Origin: Nitrospira sp.
GTDB lineage: Bacteria; Nitrospirota; Nitrospiria; Nitrospirales; Nitrospiraceae
Length of the DNA: 41,835 nt
Assembly: GCA_019636945.1 (NCBI GenBank)
Contig: JAHBWO010000022.1
Location: 1 to 41,835, forward strand
Reading direction: 5' to 3'
The position numbers were made by a program, and so were the translations under genes. This document shows positions 38,401 to 41,835 of this stretch, in pieces. Below the pieces are notes generated by a model. It saw only the letters and a list, made by a program, of their open reading frames with translations. It made no database searches and was not told where the DNA came from. Numbering within the stretch: the stretch's first letter is position 1; each line of letters begins with the position of its first letter.

Positions 38401-38745
38401 ACTGTGTTTCATTCTGATGGGGTCGGGGGCGGGAGCTGGAACCGGTATAAGACCCGCGTACACGCATGCCCAAAACGCACAGGCGACATCAAGGCCTGGC
38501 GGATAGAGAAGAAGGGCTCTGGTTCCTGGTTTGACCTCGTGCGCAAGCCGGTAGGCCAGTATACGCACTTGGCGTTCAAGCTGTCTGTAGGTCAGCTGGC
38601 TTTCAAGCTCGAGACTGTCACGAACAAGAGCATAGGCAAGCGCGTCTGGATTGCGCCGGCACGTGAATTCAAAGAGATCACTAAGACTGAGAAACACCGG
38701 AGGTTTCGACATCTCTGTTAGGCCGCAATTCTCGTCTTCAAACAA
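29470..38745 (-). CDS. Hybrid FAAL-NRPS, two modules, non-canonical thioesterase
   Basis: The 3091 residues (counted from TTG 38745; ATG at 38712, residue 12, is the likelier start) read FAAL (~15-585), PCP1 (Ser640), C1 (~710-1150), A1 (~1165-1655), PCP2 (Ser1711), C2 (~1775-2200), A2 (~2215-2705), PCP3 (Ser2767), TE (~2825-3085). The FAAL has Y-T-S-G-S-T-A-S-P-R-G and should load a fatty acid. C1 reads H845-R846-L-V-A-D850-G, so the second His of HHxxxDG is Arg. C2 has intact H1904-H1905-x3-D1909, with Gln after it. My hand-aligned A2 code is DILQLGMIWK, close to the known glycine code; A1 gives DGTWIAEVWK, partly tyrosine-like. No epimerase is present. TE has Cys2897 in G-G-C-V-G-G instead of Ser, Asn2923 where Asp is expected, and no evident catalytic His. 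Expected product: an N-acyl dipeptide ending in Gly. Confidence 0.95.
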   Translation of the reverse strand: MFEDENCGLTEMSKPPVFLSLSDLFEFTCRRNPDALAYALVRDSLELESQLTYRQLERQVRILAYRLAHEVKPGTRALLLYPPGLDVACAFWACVYAGLIPVPAPAPDPIRMKHSVPRLRNIIDDAQASLILTNSSIMALSSECSLPQNMGPVTWMATDQLVADATDSISIDMPRLDSSALAYLQYTSGSTASPRGVVISHGNVLAHCKALTLAGQVEDSSRSLCWLPYFHDYGLLHGIIAPFYAGIPAYLMSPITFLRRPLRWLDAVARFAITHSGGPNFSYDACLRAAHQQSGWLADLSSWKVASCGAEPIHPDTVRRFIETFGPRGFKSSSFSPAYGLAEATLLVTMKPVPVEPTFLTVDAEALADSIVKELPPSDRGTRTLVGCGEPLEETCVKIVNPTTLLECPSDVVGEVWLSGAGIASGYWEKDDETEATFNATLAASGDGPYLRTGDLGFLHRGELFLTGRIKDLIIVRGRNYYPHDLEWTAQQAHTGLRRGCGAAFSIESETGERVVLVHEIEKQVSESDITNMVNGIRRMLADEYELEIHTVVLVKSGTIPRTSSGKIQRGACRAAYESGQLTVVRTSTLDEGLQSETESAPEESPHTSVEKSLADIWQEVLGGPQPHRHANFFGLGGNSLLAAQVVARILDQFHVELPISLLFECPTLSALAARIEEGRANPHDLGQVVGSGNRQQVPAVPLSSSSTRKGRLPLSPAQQRLWFLEQVHPGSAINHISMAVRIRGPVSQEVLERSVRAIASRHEILRTRFGSERGQGFAEIFSEETVTIERQDFQEVDHTERDAHVRHFLRTERTRPFDLRKGPLFRVTLLALEPDVHILALTFHRLVADGWSLRIFWKELTLLWEATGNAQHARLPTLTVQYADYADWQKASLDHGLREANRAYWSRQLSDTNPPAELPIDRQRLRTRTFEGGVRFRSLSPRLVADLDRFCQQHSATPFMVLYAVFAIWLHRYTQESDIVIGSIVAGRRRREFEDMMGYCVNTVALRSELSEGLTGHELLKQIRRVVIEAYDHQDLPFEEVIEALSLQRARQLSPLFNVMMVCEDDPLSTLSIKDLEITHLPWEPTASEFDLVLMVFNRIDGLDLAFLHDSTIFEESTIDRMLGQLEILLHEFLTKPEARLDQLSLLTPEEKRNVHLTWNEPPSWTSGIHTLIEAQVKRTPHAPAVTCGDQSLSYQELNRRANRVALALRTLGVGADVPVGLCVERSVDALVGLLGILKAGGGYVPLDPSFPSHRLQLVLEDANVEILVTQAQLRSHFQTFRGHICDVETLSTSALGGTEDENLAHSVSPDQLAYLIYTSGSTGNPKGVAVPHSSLMTSLHARLQYYQEPVLRSLLTFSLAFDGSVTGIFWTWLQGGELIIPSETTHRDPTQLAALIEHHHVSHVVWVPSLYHAVLGDALDGQLESLRVVITAGESLPLELVRRHYQLLPYATLYNEYGPTEATVWCSVYQTTREETAARVPIGKPIPHMQLYVLNEHLQPMPIGIPGELYIGGECLARGYVNQPELTQERFLSNPYVVGTRLYRTGDLARYRADGNLEFLGRIDQQVKLRGYRIELGEIEYALSNFPGIHHAAVLLREDKRDQHRLVGYIAGESSLKDKLEAVRGYLVSRLPNYMVPSVILWLDTMPLSATGKVNRRALPAPEYTANHAAARVAPRNPVEESLVELWKSLLEVPEAGVHDHFFEHGGHSLLATQLVSRIRELFEVEVSLSALFERPTIASLAEEVTRLRQSEQKAPMMPAITPVPRDQPLPLSYSQQRMWLMYQLAPKSTAYNMPFASRQMGQLNKTALRKTIDAICSRHEAFRTTFMMSREGPVQVIHPFRPPHWVEVSLEHLPSDARQQEAARLVEQEAHLPFDLEKGPLARFKLIEVEPEDHVLMLTMHHIIGDQWSFGIIGYEFAVFYNAFCRGDVPSERPIPLQYADYAVWQRRCLTDDWLGAQAAYWQKKLEGLSKLSLPTDHLRPAIQTFNGAHCMLELPASLIERLKQFSSEHNATVFMTLLTCFQILLSRYSGQPDIAVGSPIANRTQSAVESIIGSFVNTLVLRTDLSGNPTFLEVMARVRSTALEAYANQDFPFDKLVETMHSSRDHSSAPLVQVLFNVPNAPIGEINVQGLSWVPFEVETQAAQFDLSLTVETEFSRKAYLTFNTDLFEPQTAQRMLEQYRVLLQSALANPQSKLSELPTLTVPERQQMLQDWNHTQRTYPRSECFPQLFEAQVEQTPEAVALSMGQKTLRYGELNAQANKLARHLQTLGAKPGVTVGISLERSLEMVIALLAVFKTGAAYVPLDPEFPRDRLRFMVQDASVAAVLTTTDVSDRFDARTCRLLCLDREHERIAQEADHNLGPIATPHDLAYILYTSGSTGQPKGVEIPHQALVNFLWSIRHEPGCSARDIMLSVTTISFDIFGLELYVPLLAGARVEIASRTVAMDGRQLRTLCEAVQPTIMQATPATWRMLIEAGWLGSEQLTILCGGEALPPDLAMQILERCCALWNMYGPTETTIWSTIEKIERADREITIGKPIANTDIYILDQYLQPAPIGVSGELYIGGHGLARGYRGRPELTQERFIPHPFSPDPLTKLYRTGDLARYRPDGRIVHLGRMDNQVKIRGFRIELGDIEAALSRHQAVRQAVVTAREDQQGIKQLVAYVVCQDGLVPSQADLRSYLHAQIPDYMVPSLFVFLTELPLTANNKVDRKALPPPASAPSTTAGHVRPTDRMDVQMAVLWEQVFGTNHIGIHDNFFDLGGHSLKATQLFYMIEQVYGRQLPLSTLFQAPTIAALTSLLAQGQSSSPWQFLVAMQPRESGLPMFLVPGVDGNVIWFAQLAKYLSHAHPVYGLQARGVDGKAEPLASIQEMAAQYITEIRTCHPQGPYVIVGGCVGGLVAYEIAQQLVKQGAVVVLIIINSWLPTSYSSYKHKYGLLPGLTVPLGILWKTMSVFSELRHMPIKARWSVVRRKITTLLSLFRKPPESNPKVRQRKRVERSMFQAAANYAVLQYPGRILTFVASQRVDPQDTRYAWRELADGGCQTVEIAARYTGELVESPHVEKISSHICRYVAEYFSVTPISPRDKAA

Positions 38746-39218
38746 ACAGAAAAATGCTCAGTTCGCAACTATCGTTCTCCGAGAAATAACTTATCGTCCC
38801 TTAGTGACAACCTCCAAGAACTTCAACTGTTCCAAAAGGGCTCAAGATACGCTCGACGGTGTATGTTTCTTGACGGGATACAACAAACTTGTTCACCATC
38901 ACGTGTTCAGGCCAGTCTCACCCTTTGGGTCCTAAGGACAAAGTCTGTTGTATTTTTCGGCAGTTGAAGAAGATATCTTGAAGCCTTAGTCGTCGGTCTG
39001 ATCCAGTCAATCAGTGTGCGCAGCGTGCGGTTCCGCAAGGCCATGCAAGGTATTGATAGATCAGGGTAAATCAATGTCATCTGTTGTTGAGGGTATGGCA
39101 CACTGATCGTAAGAGAAATGACTGTGGGGAGAGGGGATATCTATCGGAGGATGAGGTCGGTGTCACTTCTTCACACCTACTCTGACCGCCCCAATCCAGT
39201 GGGAATTCACGAAACAGC
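38746..39218. other. Divergent intergenic region
   Basis: About 470 bp between the NRPS and the VIT-like gene. No gene or strong promoter is visible for the NRPS strand. At 39096-39111, TGGCAC-N5-TCGTA has a perfect -24 box but GT in place of the invariant GC; it resembles the cytochrome promoter at 40940 and is noted only as a degenerate candidate. Confidence 0.4.
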
Positions 39219-39701
39219 ATGAAGGCTTCCTGGAAAACAGGGATCAGTTTCGGGTTAACATCAGGGGTCATTACCACCCTTGGGTTGATGGTCGGACTGC
39301 ACTCCGGTACCCATTCCCGTGCGATCGTGATCAGTGGCATTCTGACGATCGCCATCGCCGATGCCATGTCGGATGCGCTCGGCATCCATGTGTCCGAAGA
39401 GTCGAAGAACAGCGGTCCGACCAGGCTGATCTGGGAGGCTACACTCGCCACCTTCGCTGCGAAGTTCTTGGTTTCCTTGACGTTTGTCGTTCCCGTCCTT
39501 TTCGGTCCGCTCGAGCACGCGATTGTCATGAGCATCGTGTGGGGGCTATTCTTACTCACCGTGCTCAGCTTTTTCGTCGCTCGAGCACAAGGAATTGCTC
39601 CGTGGAAGGTCATCGGTGAGCATCTGTTCATTGCGCTGTGCGTCGTTGCGATGACACATGTGGCCGGTGATTGGGTGAACAAGATGGTGGGAGCGGAATG
39701 A
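39219..39701 (+). CDS. VIT1/CCC1-like small membrane protein
   Basis: The 160-residue protein has four to five hydrophobic helices (~8-25, 33-52, 75-95, 100-120, 134-152). I-S-F-G-L-T-S-G-V-I-T-T-L-G-L-M-V-G-L near the N-terminus and I-A-I-A-D-A-M-S-D-A-L-G-I-H-V-S-E-E match the first two helices of the VIT1/CCC1 iron/manganese transporter family. The usual extended metal-binding domain is lacking, so metal transport is a guess from family membership. No strong ribosome site is seen. The DsrE-like gene follows 15 nt downstream, probably in the same transcript. Confidence 0.6.
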   Translation: MKASWKTGISFGLTSGVITTLGLMVGLHSGTHSRAIVISGILTIAIADAMSDALGIHVSEESKNSGPTRLIWEATLATFAAKFLVSLTFVVPVLFGPLEHAIVMSIVWGLFLLTVLSFFVARAQGIAPWKVIGEHLFIALCVVAMTHVAGDWVNKMVGAE

Positions 39702-39716
39702 CGGAGGTATGAACCA

Positions 39717-40184
39717 GTGAGAAGACACCCTCGAACGTTGAGATGGCTGCTGCTTTTCCTCGTGTGCACGACATTCATAATGCCCGGGCAACCAGCCTGG
39801 GGAGCGGGGGATGATGTGGCATCTGAAAGCGGCCGGCCCCATCGTGTCGTGCTCCATCTGAATTCCGGTGATGAAAAAATCCAACGTGGTGCGCTCAACA
39901 ATATCAAGAATCTCTATCAGGAGTTTTCGTCACAGAGTCTCACGGTCGAGCTGGTCGTGCATGGGGCTGGGCTTCCAGTCCTCATCAAGAAGGGTACGCC
40001 GTTTGCTGCGGAGCTGAGCGAGCTTCGGAAAACGTACGGAGTGCACTACACGGCCTGTTCGAACACCATGAAGACGATGAAGGTGACAAGAGAAGATCTC
40101 ATCGATGAAGTCGGCGACACCGTGCCGGCAATCGTGAGGCTGGTGGAGAGACAAGAGCAAGGCTGGGTCTATATTAAACCGTGA
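39717..40184 (+). CDS. Periplasmic DsrE/DsrF-like protein
   Basis: The start is GTG 39717, nine nt after GGAGG; an ATG at 39709 ends at once. The 155-residue product has a signal peptide cut near A-W-G-A-G. The mature part is a DsrE-fold domain: V-V-L-H-L-N-S-G-D, L-V-V-H-G-A-G-L, and Y-G-V-H-Y-T-A-C-S-N-T with the conserved family Cys. Cytoplasmic DsrE proteins trap sulfur on this Cys; secreted relatives are uncharacterised. Its neighbours (OsmC, cytochrome c) hint at redox or sulfur stress. Confidence 0.82.
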   Translation: MRRHPRTLRWLLLFLVCTTFIMPGQPAWGAGDDVASESGRPHRVVLHLNSGDEKIQRGALNNIKNLYQEFSSQSLTVELVVHGAGLPVLIKKGTPFAAELSELRKTYGVHYTACSNTMKTMKVTREDLIDEVGDTVPAIVRLVERQEQGWVYIKP

Positions 40185-40246
40185 GAAGTGAAACGTGAGG
40201 GGTAAGGGGTGAGTAGTACGTAAGATCACGATTGAAGGGGGTTGCC

Positions 40247-40681
40247 ATGGACGTTCGCAGCAAAGTCTATCTGTATCAGACCTCGGTGAAGTGGACAGAA
40301 CAGCGCAAGGGCACGATCTCCTGTGCAGGGAAACCCGATGTGCAGGTGGCGACCCCACCGGAGTTCAAGGGGCATGAGAACATCTGGTCTCCCGAAGACC
40401 TCTTCGTGGCGTCGGCCAACGTCTGTTTGATGACGACATTTCTCGCCGTTGCAGAACGAGCCGGTCTTGCTTTTTCCTCGTACGAGAGTACGGCGGAAGG
40501 ACGGCTGGAGATCGTGGAGGGGAAATTTCAATTCACGGCGATCACCATCCGGCCTTCTATTACCTTGAATCCTGGCGGTGATGCAGCCAAAGCGAAGGAA
40601 CTCATTGAAAAAGCAGAGCATAATTGTCTGATTTCCAACTCCATGAAGGCCACGGTCACACTGGAAGCCACGATCTGCTGA
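40247..40681 (+). CDS. OsmC family peroxiredoxin-like protein
   Basis: The start is ATG 40247, with GGGGG just upstream; an ATG at 40232 is less likely. The 144-residue protein has the two OsmC cysteines, Cys60 (A-S-A-N-V-C-L-M-T-T-F) and Cys127 (A-E-H-N-C-L-I-S), which reduce organic hydroperoxides via a disulfide. S-P-E-D-L-F-V-A-S is the family motif ahead of the first Cys. The leader between DsrE and OsmC is a short G/A-rich repetitive tract (40185-40225). Confidence 0.88.
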   Translation: MDVRSKVYLYQTSVKWTEQRKGTISCAGKPDVQVATPPEFKGHENIWSPEDLFVASANVCLMTTFLAVAERAGLAFSSYESTAEGRLEIVEGKFQFTAITIRPSITLNPGGDAAKAKELIEKAEHNCLISNSMKATVTLEATIC

Positions 40682-40694
40682 TTCAGCGTTGCGA

Positions 40695-40760
40695 GTTTCG
40701 AGTTTCAGGTTTCTAGGGGCTACTCCTACAACTTGAAACATGAAACTTGGAACCTGAAAC
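40695..40760. repeat. GTTTCAGG-type palindromic intergenic element, copy 2
   Basis: GTTTCAGGTT (40702-40711) is the perfect complement of AACCTGAAAC (40751-40760). GTTTC words at 40695 pair with GAAAC at 40735-40746, and TAGG/CCTA close the centre. It lies just after osmC and could also help end transcription, though no T-run is present. Confidence 0.5.
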
Positions 40761-40847
40761 ACAGACTTCAGACACAAACGCCAATCTCGGGTTAACCACT
40801 GTAGCATCCTGCGCCAGTCGGTCATCAGGCTAGTGGCATTTGTCTCC

Positions 40848-40882
40848 ATTCTTCGGTGTCGATCTGACCGACACCGAAGAAT
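40848..40882. promoter_or_regulatory. Perfect 14-bp inverted repeat, putative enhancer site
   Basis: ATTCTTCGGTGTCG and CGACACCGAAGAAT flank a 7-nt loop with no mismatch. Its centre is ~85 bp upstream of the -12 box of the cytochrome promoter, the usual place for a sigma-54 activator site. It differs from the TTCTGCNACAG palindromes, so a different activator would be expected. It has no T-run. Confidence 0.55.
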
Positions 40883-40939
40883 CTGTCCGATAACCCCTCG
40901 ATGAATAGAGAGAAAGCTCTCCTTCTCCCTACGAGATAG

Positions 40940-40955
40940 TGGCACAGTCATCGCA
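40940..40955 (+). promoter_or_regulatory. Sigma-54-type promoter of the cytochrome c gene
   Basis: TGGCAC-N5-TCGCA has a perfect -24 box, exact GG-N10-GC spacing and one change in the -12 box. It ends 28 nt before the ATG at 40984. Confidence 0.65.
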
Positions 40956-40983
40956 AGGTCTGATCGAAGGGAAAGGACAAGAT

Positions 40984-41373
40984 ATGCGTAGAACGATGCA
41001 AGGGACGGTGTTGTGCGCACTGGTGGCCGGACTGTGCGGACTGGGATTCAGTAATCTTGGGGTCAAACAGTCCGGGGTTCTTGCCAAAGAAGGGGATGCA
41101 GTCACCGGACGGGAAATTTACGTGAACACCTGTATGCTCTGTCATGGAATCGACGGGAGAGGCGTACGAGGACTGCAGTTCGTCCCACCTCCGGCAGACC
41201 TCACATCGCTCGCGGTCCAGAGCCGGCTGGATGGGTCGCTGTTTCGTCGAATTCACGACGGGAAGCCCAACACGGTCATGGGCGCTTGGAAACATGCTCT
41301 CTCGGATGAAGAAATCTGGGATGTATTGGCCTATGTGCGCACATTTCGGATCGAGTCTCCCGGGCAACCATAA
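40984..41373 (+). CDS. Secreted monohaem c-type cytochrome
   Basis: The start is ATG 40984 behind AAAGGACAAG. The 129-residue protein has a signal peptide or anchor in residues ~6-34, one haem motif C50-M-L-C53-H54, and a probable distal ligand Met99 in N-T-V-M-G-A-W. A terminal helix (E-E-I-W-D-V-L-A-Y-V-R-T-F) is typical of class I cytochromes c. It should carry single electrons in the periplasm; partner unknown. Its RpoN-type promoter sets it apart from osmC upstream. Confidence 0.9.
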   Translation: MRRTMQGTVLCALVAGLCGLGFSNLGVKQSGVLAKEGDAVTGREIYVNTCMLCHGIDGRGVRGLQFVPPPADLTSLAVQSRLDGSLFRRIHDGKPNTVMGAWKHALSDEEIWDVLAYVRTFRIESPGQP

Positions 41374-41460
41374 AGATGAATCCAATAACTCGGAGGTGTC
41401 TCATACAAGCCGGATGCAGAAATGGAATGGTTGTCCGTGAGGAAACGAGGAGGGAACGAC

Positions 41461-41679
41461 ATGACATGTAATGTGGGGGGAATCGAACGACCGATACGCA
41501 TTGGAGCGGGAGCGCTGGCGATTATGGCCGGCCTCTTCGGGGGGCTTTCTGGTGCGATGTCCGGAATAGCGCTTGGGGTGGGGGCGATTCTATTATTGAC
41601 CGGGGCGGTGGGGTATTGCCCGCTGTTCACATTGTTGGGAATTAATACCTGCACGTCTGCGTCCGGTCCAAAGAAATGA
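41461..41679 (+). CDS. DUF2892 / YgaP-like inner membrane protein
   Basis: The 72-residue protein starts at ATG 41461 behind GAGGAGGGAACGAC. M-T-C-N-V-G-G-I-E-R-P-I-R-I-G, two glycine-rich transmembrane helices and C-P-L-F-T-L-L-G-I-N-T-C match the DUF2892 domain found in YgaP. The conserved Cys pair near the second helix may be redox-active. It is 87 nt after the cytochrome gene and probably co-transcribed. Confidence 0.88.
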   Translation: MTCNVGGIERPIRIGAGALAIMAGLFGGLSGAMSGIALGVGAILLLTGAVGYCPLFTLLGINTCTSASGPKK

Positions 41680-41689
41680 GGTGGAATCG

Positions 41690-41835
41690 ATGAACCGACC
41701 GGTGGTCGCTTGGGCCGCGCTGGTGTACACGCTGGTTGGGGTGATCAGTTGTGTCCCGCCTCCACGGGTGGCGGGAGGGGATGCGGGGGACGGCCGTCCG
41801 AGCACGGAGTCACAGGTCGACGCGTTGTTCGCTCC
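41690..41835 (+). CDS. Lipoprotein, N-terminal fragment (cut by window end)
   Basis: A frame from ATG 41690 runs open to the window edge (48 codons), behind GAGGTGG. The N-terminus is a lipoprotein signal: a short basic start, a hydrophobic core, and lipobox G-V-I-S-C with Cys21, followed by proline- and glycine-rich linker. It begins 10 nt after the DUF2892 stop, so it continues the same operon. The mature function is outside the window. Confidence 0.7.
   Translation, partial: MNRPVVAWAALVYTLVGVISCVPPPRVAGGDAGDGRPSTESQVDALFA

Noticed and set aside
39077..39907. 276-codon minus-strand open frame
   Set aside because: Antisense to the VIT-like and DsrE-like genes, with composition of an out-of-frame shadow and no domain.
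1..41835. CRISPR array, tRNA, rRNA, insertion sequence or prophage
   Set aside because: No regularly spaced repeats, no cloverleaf or rRNA signature and no transposase or phage gene was seen by eye in any gap.

Overview
The window looks like a chromosomal segment of a Nitrospira-type bacterium (phylum Nitrospirota). This is an inference from gene content: archaeal-type FBP aldolase/phosphatase, phosphoketolase with acetate kinase, TreT, a DUF1207 outer-membrane protein, a STAS-MlaE system, and sigma-54 control, all in moderately GC-rich DNA with short palindromic intergenic elements. No rRNA, tRNA, CRISPR array, insertion sequence or phage gene was seen.

Layout. 1-2298 (minus) is the N-terminal 766 codons of a secreted protein made almost wholly of ~40-residue repeats around an R-L-F-P-L-Y motif; it runs off the left edge. 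2734-6759 (plus) holds a sigma-54-type promoter, FBP aldolase/phosphatase, two tandem DUF2238 membrane proteins and a saccharopine-dehydrogenase-like enzyme. 7041-14271 is a regulatory block: two small winged-helix-like paralogues, a STAS/SpoIIAA-like protein, a NarX/NarL-type two-component pair, a degenerate receiver-only protein and a receiver-less sigma-54 activator, with small unknown proteins between them. 14315-21305 is a carbon-storage operon, treT-glgP-ackA-xfp, with a sigma-54-type promoter and an upstream 35-bp interrupted palindrome. A near-copy of that palindrome lies upstream of the adjacent activator gene. 21390-21513 is a 124-bp palindromic element. 21905-28616 encodes a DUF1207 outer-membrane protein, FtsH and an Mla/MCE lipid transporter (mlaE, mlaF, mlaD, auxiliary lipoprotein). 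28654-38745 (minus) is a two-gene biosynthetic cluster: an Sfp-type phosphopantetheinyl transferase and a 3091-residue FAAL-PCP-C-A-PCP-C-A-PCP-TE synthetase. 39219-41835 (plus) carries a VIT-like membrane protein, a periplasmic DsrE-like protein, OsmC, a monohaem cytochrome c behind a sigma-54-type promoter with a 14-bp inverted repeat, a DUF2892 protein and the start of a lipoprotein gene.

How the parts fit. The best regulatory reading is that the activator at 12410-13381 binds TTCTGCNACAG-type half-sites and switches on the trehalose/glycogen/phosphoketolase operon. Polyglucan could then yield glucose-1-phosphate, and phosphoketolase plus acetate kinase could turn sugar phosphates into acetate and ATP. 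Further sigma-54-type promoters stand before the FBPase, one winged-helix gene and the cytochrome c gene. The NRPS should make a short N-acyl peptide whose second residue is predicted to be glycine; its first condensation domain and its thioesterase both lack expected catalytic residues.

The genes at 1-2298 and 41690-41835 are cut by the window edges and were read directly from the DNA.
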